Source of the DNA: Candidatus Aerophobota bacterium
GTDB taxonomy: Bacteria; Aerophobota; Aerophobia; Aerophobales; AE-B3A
Direction: 5' to 3'
Assembly: GCA_030602105.1 (NCBI GenBank)
Contig: JAUWAK010000074.1
Location: forward strand, 1-5,560
DNA length: 5,560 nucleotides
Within the stretch, counting starts at the first letter, position 1, and every line of letters starts with the position of its first letter. A program made the position numbers and the translations under genes. The notes under the pieces are model-generated. The model worked only from the letters and a program-made list of their open reading frames with translations. It was not told where the DNA came from and ran no database searches. Of this stretch, positions 1 to 5,560 are shown piece after piece.

Positions 1-2319
1 CGGGTAGGAGATTATATTGCTGCTGTGCGAAAGATAGAAACTGGGAATAAGAAAGCAAAATTTGACGTATATGAGTTGAGAGAATCCAGAGTGGCAGATA
101 CCTTTATCAGAGAAAGGCTTTCCCAGATATTACGAAATCTCAGGCAAAAGCGCAAACTATCTTTGGTAGGAATTTCCAAGGTAAACGCAGAAAGTTTTAT
201 CTATGAAAGAAACCTTCCTCCTCTTTCCTTGGTGAAAAAAGCCTATTCCCAGGCTAATTTGTCTCTTCCTATTCCCAAACAACTAAGGGGAGCTAGATGG
301 GGTCAGACTATCCATATTCCCACTCAAGCCAGCCCAGAATTGGGTGAAGTTTTAGGACTCTTTATCGCTGAAGGATATGTCAGAACTAAGAATACAGCCG
401 TCTTCACCAATGGAGACGACGAACTTCTAAAACAATTTACTCGATTGATTAATTCTGTCTTTGGTATTAAGACTGGAAAGGAGATACAAAAAGGGAAAAC
501 TCCCGGAATTCTCATACACAACAAAGTTTTTGTAGACTTTATCAAGACCATAGATGCTGGGGGTAGGTCTTCTGAGAAACAGATCCCCCCCCTTATCCTA
601 AGGTCCAGCGATAAGATTCTCTCCGCCTTTCTAAAGGGATACTATCTAGGTGATGGGTCCTTCTCTCAAGGAGAAATAGAGCTTTCCACGGCTAGTAAGA
701 AGTTGCAAATTGGTCTTTCTTATGCTCTAACCAGATTGGGGATTCTCCATGTCTTAGCCACCAGAAAATTCAAAGAGAAGAATTACTATCGCATTTTCAT
801 ACGTGGCGTTGATAATCTGAAGATATTTTATGAATCAGTGAACAAAGACGGTGAAGAATTTGATAAAGTTCGGAAAATCAAGGATTACACAGATTCAAAG
901 AAAACCACTTATACTTCTTACGATGTGGTTCCCCTGTCCGCTGAGGTCATATCCAACTTCTATCGGAGCTCAAGAGTTACCTACTCTCAACTCAAAGCCC
1001 GGGGAGTTGAAATAAGCAATTACATTGGTAACCGTGAGCGAATGAGTACCATTACGTTTAAGAGATTTGCTCAGCTCTTGAAGGAAGATGGGGGAAGGGA
1101 GAAATATAGTCAAATCTTGAGACTCTCTTCTCTTTTAGATCATATTTTTTGCGACAGAGTGGTACACATTGAGAAAATCAAAGGCCCTCTCAATGTCTAT
1201 GACGTTTGTATCCCTCAAAAAGAGAATTTCGTTGGAGGGTACGGTCCCCTACTTCTGCATAATACTGTTGTGCAACATCAGCTCTCCAAATGGACTGATG
1301 CCGAGATCATCGTTTTTGTGGGATGTGGAGAAAGAGGCAATGAGATGACTGACGTTTTGCTGAATTTCCCCAAATTGAAGGACCCCAAAACGGGCAAGCC
1401 CCTCATGCAAAGAACAATCCTCATCGCCAACACTTCCAATATGCCGGTGGCAGCCCGGGAAGCTTCTATTTACACCGGGATTACTCTGGCTGAATACTAC
1501 CGGGATATGGGGTATAATGTAGCCCTCATGGCAGATTCAACTTCCCGATGGGCAGAGGCACTGAGGGAGATGTCGGGAAGGCTTGAAGAAATGCCGGGTG
1601 AAGAGGGATATCCGGCATATCTACCTTCCAGGTTAGCCGAGTTTTACGAGAGAGCCGGGAGAGTCATTTGCCTCGGAACCGATAAGCGTAAGGCCAGTTT
1701 GACCGCTATTGGAGCGGTTTCCCCTCCTGGAGGAGATCTTTCGGAGCCGGTGGCCCAGGCCAGTTTGAGGGTGGTGAGAGTTTTCTGGGCCCTGGTCGCT
1801 GAGCTGGCTTATCAACGTCATTTTCCAGCTATCCATTGGCTCCGCAGCTACTCCCTGTACCTGGACGATTTGAGAGAGTATTTCGCTGACAAAGTGGCTC
1901 CGGAATGGATGGAACTTCGAGGAGAAGCCATGGCTCTCTTGCAGAAAGAGGATGAGCTGAGGGAGACGGTAAGGCTGGTGGGATTGGATGCCTTATCCTA
2001 CCAGGATAGAATAAGTATGGAGGCAGCTCGCTCCATCCGGGAGGATTTCCTGCAACAAGTTGCCTTCCATGAGACAGATACTTACACTACCATAAGGAAG
2101 CAACACCTAATGCTAAAGCTTATTCTCGAGTACTATCATCTTTCACTGGAAGCCCTCAAGAGGGATGTTCCGATAGATGATCTCATTTCTCTTTCCGTAA
2201 GAGAGGACATTGCCAAGGCGAAGTATCTGCCGGAAGAGAGAATAGACGAGGAAATAGGAAAAATAAGCCAGAGATTAAAAGCTGAGATGGACAAGTCAAT
2301 GGAAGGAAGCAAGGTATGA
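1..2319 (+). CDS. atpA: V/A-type ATP synthase subunit A (catalytic), intein-containing, 5' end outside window
   Basis: Catalytic subunit of the rotary V/A-type ATPase; it binds and hydrolyses or makes ATP in the soluble A3B3 headpiece at the membrane. The frame is open from base 1, so the N-extein (about 240 residues in the family, including most of the P-loop) and the intein start are upstream. Host sequence resumes at 1264 with TVVQHQLSKW, giving 351 C-extein codons, as expected for a 580-600 residue subunit. Visible motifs are GCGERGNEM with the catalytic Glu (1321-1347), the Walker B-like strand NVALMADSTSRW (1516-1551), EEMPGEEGYPAYLPSRLA, SPPGGDLSEP (1720-1749) and a C-terminal helical domain ending in a lysine/glutamate-rich helix. 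The TGA stop overlaps the ATG of subunit B, indicating translational coupling. No truncation or frameshift is seen in the C-extein. The GTG at 25 is not a real start: upstream codons encode the typical intein segment VGDYIAAV. Family assignment is firm; whether the pump moves H+ or Na+ cannot be told here. Confidence 0.97.
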   Translation, partial: RVGDYIAAVRKIETGNKKAKFDVYELRESRVADTFIRERLSQILRNLRQKRKLSLVGISKVNAESFIYERNLPPLSLVKKAYSQANLSLPIPKQLRGARWGQTIHIPTQASPELGEVLGLFIAEGYVRTKNTAVFTNGDDELLKQFTRLINSVFGIKTGKEIQKGKTPGILIHNKVFVDFIKTIDAGGRSSEKQIPPLILRSSDKILSAFLKGYYLGDGSFSQGEIELSTASKKLQIGLSYALTRLGILHVLATRKFKEKNYYRIFIRGVDNLKIFYESVNKDGEEFDKVRKIKDYTDSKKTTYTSYDVVPLSAEVISNFYRSSRVTYSQLKARGVEISNYIGNRERMSTITFKRFAQLLKEDGGREKYSQILRLSSLLDHIFCDRVVHIEKIKGPLNVYDVCIPQKENFVGGYGPLLLHNTVVQHQLSKWTDAEIIVFVGCGERGNEMTDVLLNFPKLKDPKTGKPLMQRTILIANTSNMPVAAREASIYTGITLAEYYRDMGYNVALMADSTSRWAEALREMSGRLEEMPGEEGYPAYLPSRLAEFYERAGRVICLGTDKRKASLTAIGAVSPPGGDLSEPVAQASLRVVRVFWALVAELAYQRHFPAIHWLRSYSLYLDDLREYFADKVAPEWMELRGEAMALLQKEDELRETVRLVGLDALSYQDRISMEAARSIREDFLQQVAFHETDTYTTIRKQHLMLKLILEYYHLSLEALKRDVPIDDLISLSVREDIAKAKYLPEERIDEEIGKISQRLKAEMDKSMEGSKV
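106..276 (+). other. HTH (XRE-like) segment inside the intein, before endonuclease motif 1
   Basis: This stretch reads IRERLSQILRNLRQKRKLSL, then a short helix-turn region and YERNLPPLSLVKKAYSQ. The pattern resembles Cro/C1 (XRE) helix-turn-helix domains: an opening helix with R-x-x-R-x-x, then a region ending in (Y/I)ERG-x-x-P and a leucine-rich final helix. It lies between the Hint half-domain and LAGLIDADG motif 1, where inteins can carry extra DNA-recognition modules. The likeness is by eye. A role in recognising the homing site is inferred. Confidence 0.5.
928..1083 (+). other. Second helical, possibly DNA-binding segment inside the intein, after endonuclease motif 2
   Basis: Residues VVPLSAEVISNFYRSSRVTY, followed by a helical stretch with YIGNRERMSTITFKRFAQLL, lie between the endonuclease core and block F. 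The order helix, turn, Y-I-x-x-R-x-x-x, leucine/phenylalanine-rich helix echoes the segment at 106-276 and suggests another HTH-type DNA contact. The homology is weak by eye, so this is a structural guess. Confidence 0.35.
2301..2306 (+). promoter_or_regulatory. Ribosome binding site for subunit B, inside the end of subunit A
   Basis: GGAAGG lies 9 bases before the ATG at 2316, within the last codons of subunit A. Together with the ATGA stop/start overlap it fixes the start of subunit B and supports coupled translation at matched stoichiometry. Confidence 0.7.
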
Positions 2320-3701
2320 GAACAAAGGAATATACTACCGTAAAGGAACTGACCGGACCCTTAATGTTGGTGGATAAGGTGTCGGATGTCTCCTACGAGG
2401 AGCTGGTAGAGATAGAGCTTGCCAATGGGGAAAGGAGAAGAGGCAGAGTGTTGGAGGTTACCTCTGAAGCAGCATTGGTGCAGCTTTTTGAGCGGGCGAG
2501 TGAGCTTGGGACCGAGGGAGTTCAGGTGAAGTTTTTAGGCAGAGGAATCCAATTGGGAGTCTCTGAGGATATCCTGGGCAGAGCCTTTGATGGATGGGGA
2601 AGAGCGCGGGACGGTGGGGCGGAAGTTATCCCGGAGAAAAGACTGGATATTGGAGGAAATCCCATCAATCCCGAGGCCAGGGCTTATCCGGTAGAATTTA
2701 TCCAGACCGGTGTATCGGCCATCGACGGCCTCAACACCCTATCCAGGGGACAAAAACTTCCCATCTTCTCTGGAGCAGGCCTACCCCATGCTCAACTGGC
2801 AGCTCAGATTACCCGGCAGGCCAGGGTACTGGCAAAAGAGGAGGAATTCGGGGTGGTTTTTGCGGCCATGGGGATAACCTATGAGGAAGCCAATTTCTTT
2901 CTTTCTGACTTTGAGGCAAGCGGAGCCATCGAGAGAACGACCCTCTTTCTTAATCTTGCCGATGATCCGGTCATAGAAAGAATCTCTACCCCTAGAATGG
3001 CCTTCACCTGTGCCGAGTACCTGGCCTTTGAAAAAGGAATGCATATTCTGGTTATTCTCATCGATATGACCAATTACGCTGAGGCTTTGAGGGAGCTTTC
3101 TGCGGCCAGACGGGAAGTTCCTGGAAGAAGAGGATATCCCGGGTACCTGTACACGGATCTTGCCACCAATTATGAGAGAGCAGGGCGAATCAAAGAAAAT
3201 GAGGGGTCCATCACTCTCATTCCTATCCTGACCATGCCCGATGACGATAAAACCCATCCCATTCCAGATCTGACCGGATATATCACCGAAGGACAAATCA
3301 TTCTTCAGAGGGATCTTCATCAAAAAGGTATCTATCCCCCCATCAATGTTCTTCCCTCCCTTTCCCGCTTGATGGACCAAGGTGTGGGAAAAGACAAGAC
3401 CAGGGAGGATCATCGAGAACTCTCCAATCAGCTATATGCTGCCTATGCCCAGGGAATTGAGGTTCGGGAAATGGCACTGGTGATGGGGGAAGCTACTCTC
3501 AGTGAGATGGACAAGAACTATCTCCGCTTCGCGGATGAGTTTGAGCAGAAATTTGTCTCTCAGGGAGCATATGAGAACAGGGAAATAGAGGAAACTCTAG
3601 ATTACGGTTGGGAGCTCCTCAGGATGATTCCCCGCTCAGAGCTGAAAAGGGTAAGGGACGAGTATATTGAAAAGTACGGAAAGCGTGAAGAAGAAAGGTA
3701 G
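2316..3701 (+). CDS. atpB: V/A-type ATP synthase subunit B (non-catalytic)
   Basis: Regulatory, non-catalytic partner of subunit A in the A3B3 ring. The 461 residues match the usual full length of about 460. The N-terminal beta-barrel (about residues 5-75) opens with YTTVKELTGPLMLVD. The nucleotide-binding core carries the degenerate P-loop equivalent FSGAGLPHAQLAAQ (151-164), lacking GKT, which is what separates B from A. Further family signatures are AAMGITYEEANFF (183-195), ILIDMTNYAEALRE (247-260), RREVPGRRGYPGYLYTDLA (265-283) and LPSLSRLMDQGVG (346-358), which contributes an arginine to the A-B interface. The C-terminal helical domain is intact and ends in a charged tail. The ATG overlaps the TGA of A, and an SD lies 9 bases upstream. 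The gene is intein-free and intact. The P-loop equivalent has HAQ where HNE is common, probably harmless in a non-catalytic site. The naming follows bacterial V-type usage (also called ntpB). Confidence 0.98.
   Translation: MRTKEYTTVKELTGPLMLVDKVSDVSYEELVEIELANGERRRGRVLEVTSEAALVQLFERASELGTEGVQVKFLGRGIQLGVSEDILGRAFDGWGRARDGGAEVIPEKRLDIGGNPINPEARAYPVEFIQTGVSAIDGLNTLSRGQKLPIFSGAGLPHAQLAAQITRQARVLAKEEEFGVVFAAMGITYEEANFFLSDFEASGAIERTTLFLNLADDPVIERISTPRMAFTCAEYLAFEKGMHILVILIDMTNYAEALRELSAARREVPGRRGYPGYLYTDLATNYERAGRIKENEGSITLIPILTMPDDDKTHPIPDLTGYITEGQIILQRDLHQKGIYPPINVLPSLSRLMDQGVGKDKTREDHRELSNQLYAAYAQGIEVREMALVMGEATLSEMDKNYLRFADEFEQKFVSQGAYENREIEETLDYGWELLRMIPRSELKRVRDEYIEKYGKREEER
3691..3698 (+). 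promoter_or_regulatory. Ribosome binding site for subunit D, inside the end of subunit B
   Basis: An A/G-rich stretch ending in AAAGG lies 11 bases before the ATG at 3710 and overlaps the last codons of subunit B. A second GGAAG at 3705-3709 directly abuts the ATG and is too close to act as the usual SD. Confidence 0.5.
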
Positions 3702-3709
3702 ACTGGAAG

Positions 3710-4348
3710 ATGCCCCAGACACTGCAGGTAAGCCCCACCAGGATGGAGCTTCTGAAGCAGAAACAAAGACTGAAAATGGCCCGCAGGGCTCATGATCTTC
3801 TTGAAGATAAAAGGGACGAGCTCATGCAGCGGTTCTTTCCTCTGCTGAAGGAAGTTCGCGGAATGCGCAAGGAAATAAAAGAAAAGGTTGGTCAAGCTTA
3901 TGCGGATCTTCAGATATCCAAGTCCCTCACTTCAGAGGCTGAGGTAGAGGAGTGCATTATGTGGCCAACCCAGAGATCGGGTTTGGATATTTCCGGATAC
4001 ACCATGATGAAGGCCCCTGAGTTTAAACTGGTCATGGAGGGAGATCTTTTTTGCTACGGCCTCCATGGAAGTAATTGGAAGCTAGATTTTGCCTTAAGAT
4101 CCTTTCCAGATACTCTCCATCTCCTGGTTGAGTTGGCTCAGAGGGAGGAGGATCTCAACCGGCTGGCCAGAGAGATTGAGCGTACCCGAAGAAGGGTCAA
4201 TGCGCTGGAGCATATTCTAATTCCTCGCATCCAGGACACAGTCAAGTACATCACCATGAAGCTGGAGGAAAGAGAAAGAGCCCATATTATCAATCTCATG
4301 AAGATGAAGGAAATCGCAGAAAGAGTCGAACAAACCTCTAGAGATTAA
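3710..4348 (+). CDS. atpD: V/A-type ATP synthase subunit D (central rotor shaft)
   Basis: Central stalk subunit that turns inside the A3B3 headpiece and couples catalysis to the membrane rotor, like gamma in F-type enzymes. The 212 residues fit the family range (about 200-220). The N-terminal coiled-coil helix starts with the conserved VSPTRMELLKQKQRLKMARR (residues 7-26), followed by HDLLEDKRDELM. The C-terminal helix carries EIERTRRRVNALEHILIPRI and ends in KLEERERAHIINLMKMKEI, the antiparallel partner of the long coiled coil. The middle part (about 65-130) is the globular, less conserved region. The ATG at 3710 is preferred to the Met at 3743 because the conserved SPTR lies before that Met. 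It starts 8 bases after the stop of B, in the A-B-D order typical of bacterial and archaeal operons. It is the last operon gene here, and its final 11 bases overlap the convergent gene. The symbol atpD here means V-type D (ntpD), not the F-type beta subunit. Confidence 0.96.
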   Translation: MPQTLQVSPTRMELLKQKQRLKMARRAHDLLEDKRDELMQRFFPLLKEVRGMRKEIKEKVGQAYADLQISKSLTSEAEVEECIMWPTQRSGLDISGYTMMKAPEFKLVMEGDLFCYGLHGSNWKLDFALRSFPDTLHLLVELAQREEDLNRLAREIERTRRRVNALEHILIPRIQDTVKYITMKLEERERAHIINLMKMKEIAERVEQTSRD

Positions 4349-5450
4349 AATGTTTTACTAGCAGGTTGGCAATGTTCCTCGCTCCTCCTGGAGGTCCCAT
4401 TCTGACGGAGCCAATTTTGCCTCTTCTAGTCCTCTCCTCCGGATTGGAAAGAAGAAAAGAAATCTCGGTTGCTACTCCATTGGGAAAATCCGATACAAAC
4501 TTAACTGCCGCTCCCAGGAGCCGAGCCTGATCCTTCATGCGCCTCAAAGTTGTCTGAGGTCCGTATCCAGTAAAGGAGACTACGGGCTTGCCCAGACCCG
4601 CAGCTTGCTCATTGCCTGTTCCTGCCAGACCAATAACAATTTCTGATTCTGAAATCACATCCTCAAATCCGTTCCTGACAATAACTACTGCTCTTTCATT
4701 TTTTTTAAACACCCCGTTCTCGTAAATCCATTTATCTCTTCTGGCCAGGTGGATTATTCTTCCTATCTTCAGGGATTGGGGTAGAGCACAGACAAATGTA
4801 ACTGTCTCTTTCACCCTCTCCACTACTTTAAGTATCTTAGTAAGGTTCTTGTAGGCCTCGGATCGACTGCCGGGGAGTATCCCAACTATGGGTCGCTCAC
4901 CTAAGTTAATTCCTCTGGGTACTAATTCATCCATCATAGGATTACCTAAGAAGAGGGCAGATATACCCTTTTTGCGCAGGTTTTCAGCAGTATATTCATC
5001 ATGGGTCAGGACCTTCCAGGGGATCTTGCGCATAAAAAACTCCTCAATCCTGTAGTGCGGTCTCTGGTAGTCAGATTTTGCTGGAGCCAGGAATAGGATT
5101 TGTTTGCGTAGGGCAAGATACCCTAGGATTAGGAGAGGAACATCCCCCACAACTACAGTATAGTCAATATCAGCTCGCCTCTTTCTTAAAGTCAGAAAGT
5201 ACTTTAGGGGCACGTGGGCAGCGGATACATCTAACAGGAGTCCCTTCAGACTTCTAGTAGGAAAACCTCCAGAAGGAGGAACTCTGGCTCGGGTAAGAAG
5301 TGGAATCCCTCTTTTTACATACTCTCTCCCCCAGGAGATAAGCGGAGCACCTGTTATTTCAGCTTGTGGCCTCAACTTTTTAAGTTCCCTGGCAATTAAA
5401 GCGGCGGATCTATCCTCCCCGTAGCAGTTACTCAGAAAACAAATATGCAA
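4338..5450 (-). CDS. Lipid-A-disaccharide synthase-related protein (LpxB-like, GT-B fold), function unknown
   Basis: The 370 residues match the uncharacterised LpxB-related family (I recall it as TIGR03492) rather than true LpxB. The N-terminus LSNCYGEDRSAALIARELKK (6-25) corresponds to the family's SNGHGED motif, with Cys-Tyr in place of Gly-His. Next come VPPSGGFPTRSLKGLLLD (57-74), VVVGDVPLLILGYLAL (99-114), FLGNPMMDEL (167-176), ILPGSRSEAYKNL (191-203) and IGLAGTGNEQAAGLGKPVV (273-291), the last two resembling the nucleotide-sugar site of GT-B enzymes. No signal peptide is seen; it is likely cytosolic or membrane-associated. Its substrate is not known; a role in cell-envelope glycolipid synthesis is inferred. 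The start is TTG at 5450: an in-frame TAG lies just upstream (5471-5469), no ATG precedes the conserved N-terminal motif, and GGAGTGA sits 7 bases before it. It follows the partial upstream gene by 18 bases and converges on subunit D with an 11-base overlap. Confidence 0.88.
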   Translation of the reverse strand: MHICFLSNCYGEDRSAALIARELKKLRPQAEITGAPLISWGREYVKRGIPLLTRARVPPSGGFPTRSLKGLLLDVSAAHVPLKYFLTLRKRRADIDYTVVVGDVPLLILGYLALRKQILFLAPAKSDYQRPHYRIEEFFMRKIPWKVLTHDEYTAENLRKKGISALFLGNPMMDELVPRGINLGERPIVGILPGSRSEAYKNLTKILKVVERVKETVTFVCALPQSLKIGRIIHLARRDKWIYENGVFKKNERAVVIVRNGFEDVISESEIVIGLAGTGNEQAAGLGKPVVSFTGYGPQTTLRRMKDQARLLGAAVKFVSDFPNGVATEISFLLSNPEERTRRGKIGSVRMGPPGGARNIANLLVKHFNL

Positions 5451-5457
5451 TTTAGCG

Positions 5458-5464
5458 TCACTCC
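5458..5464 (-). promoter_or_regulatory. Ribosome binding site supporting the TTG start at 5450
   Basis: On the minus strand GGAGTGA ends 7 bases before TTG. It lies within the 18-base gap after the upstream gene's stop and is the main evidence for the non-ATG start. Confidence 0.65.
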
Positions 5465-5468
5465 GTTT

Positions 5469-5560
5469 CTACGTGTTTAACAGTATGTTAATTATCCTGT
5501 GGGCTGTCTCTCCTTGACCGGTTTTCTTTTTTGGCTGCTCTGATATTCTTTCTATAACCG
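5469..5560 (-). CDS. C-terminal end of a minus-strand gene cut by the window edge; possibly a GT-B/epimerase-like enzyme
   Basis: Reading the minus strand from the right edge, one frame is open for 29 codons from 5558 to a TAG at 5471-5469. It begins VIERISEQPKKK and ends ETAHRIINILLNT. The other two minus frames stop within the region (TAG or TAA). A G-x-G-x-TA-x-RI-x-x-x-L ending is common at the C-terminus of GT-B-fold proteins such as non-hydrolysing UDP-GlcNAc 2-epimerase (WecB), where (Y)GDG-x-A-x-RIV is usual. It is the gene before the LpxB-related one, on the same strand and 18 bases away, which suits an envelope-sugar operon. With only 29 residues the identity is a guess; that this is coding is moderately supported by the close spacing and the downstream SD. 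Confidence 0.5.
   Translation of the reverse strand, partial: VIERISEQPKKKTGQGETAHRIINILLNT

Larger units (their letters stand above)
1..1263 (+). mobile_element. Intein with LAGLIDADG homing endonuclease in the VMA-b (P-loop) site, 5' part outside window
   Basis: Self-splicing protein element that would excise from the A subunit and rejoin its P-loop; its endonuclease would spread the element to intein-free alleles. The 421 visible residues begin just after the expected block B, at VGDYIAAVRKI, a segment usual in Hint domains. Endonuclease motif 1 is LGEVLGLFIAEGYV (340-381), with Glu as the acidic residue. Block D follows as KQIPPLIL (577-600, with a Lys), then motif 2 AFLKGYYLGDGSF (625-663), with Asp. 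Block F is VYDVCIPQKENFVGG and block G is LLLHN, ending in the His-Asn needed for Asn cyclisation at 1258-1263. The next host residue is Thr, an accepted +1 nucleophile. Block A with the first nucleophile is off the left edge, so splicing competence is inferred from one end only. Adding a usual N-terminal half would make the whole intein well over 500 residues. Sampled 60-base lines have 20-24 G+C, against 28-39 in the C-extein, consistent with separate ancestry. Confidence 0.95.

Noticed and set aside
25..27. GTG as a start codon for a free-standing endonuclease or ATPase protein
   Set aside because: The frame is open to base 1 and the upstream codons encode VGDYIAAV, a usual intein segment; AGGAG at 6-10 is 14 bases from the GTG, too far for a normal SD.
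324..551. Short minus-strand open frame across the intein
   Set aside because: It is antisense to the endonuclease motif region, with no SD or recognisable protein features.
1633..1836. Short minus-strand open frame across the A subunit C-extein
   Set aside because: It is antisense to a conserved core region with no support as a gene.
2594..2884. 96-codon plus-strand open frame in another phase of subunit B
   Set aside because: It is out of frame inside a conserved gene and its product has no family resemblance.
2781..3413. 210-codon open frame on the minus strand
   Set aside because: It lies fully antisense to the highly conserved subunit B, has no recognisable domain, and its composition is explained by the opposite-strand codons.
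3602..3895. Minus-strand open frame across the B/D junction
   Set aside because: It is antisense to the conserved ends of two clear genes with no independent evidence.
4346..4357. TAAAA-TG-TTTTA inverted repeat at the end of subunit D as a terminator
   Set aside because: The stem is five A/T pairs with a two-base loop; it is too weak and has no G+C stem or following T run.
4384..4394. CCTCC-T-GGAGG palindrome in the convergent gene as a hairpin or operator
   Set aside because: A one-base loop cannot form a stable hairpin, and the site lies inside coding sequence for the conserved C-terminal PPGGA residues.

Overview
The window most likely comes from an uncultured, probably anaerobic bacterium of moderate GC content. 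It carries the 3' end of a rotary V/A-type ATPase operon (subunits A, B and D, plus strand). A bacterial-type glycosyltransferase-like gene related to lipid-A-disaccharide synthase lies on the opposite strand. V/A-type ATPases occur in archaea and in many bacteria. The LpxB-related family and the clear Shine-Dalgarno sites favour a bacterium. The phylum cannot be named from this sequence.

Bases 1-1263 encode the C-terminal part of a large intein inside the catalytic A subunit. The frame is open to base 1, so both the host gene and the intein start upstream. The intein contains a LAGLIDADG (DOD) homing endonuclease with both acidic motif residues. It ends in a splicing C-terminus (LLLHN) followed by Thr as the +1 residue. 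The insertion point is in the P-loop, directly before TVVQHQL, which is the VMA-b site known mainly from archaeal A-ATPases. Bases 1264-2316 encode the C-extein: catalytic GER glutamate, nucleotide-binding core and C-terminal helical domain.

Subunit B (2316-3701) starts in an ATGA overlap with A. Subunit D (3710-4348) follows after 8 bases. A and B form the alternating catalytic and non-catalytic headpiece, and D is the central rotor shaft. D is the last gene of the operon seen here, and its 3' end overlaps by 11 bases the end of a convergent gene.

The minus-strand gene (5450-4338, TTG start) is an LpxB-related GT-B-like protein of unknown exact function. It sits 18 bases behind the last 29 codons of another minus-strand gene cut by the right edge, so the two look co-transcribed. 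No RNA gene, IS element, CRISPR array or clear intrinsic terminator was seen. The most noteworthy item is the P-loop intein, with HTH-like segments flanking its endonuclease, an unusual block F and a C8 homopolymer.
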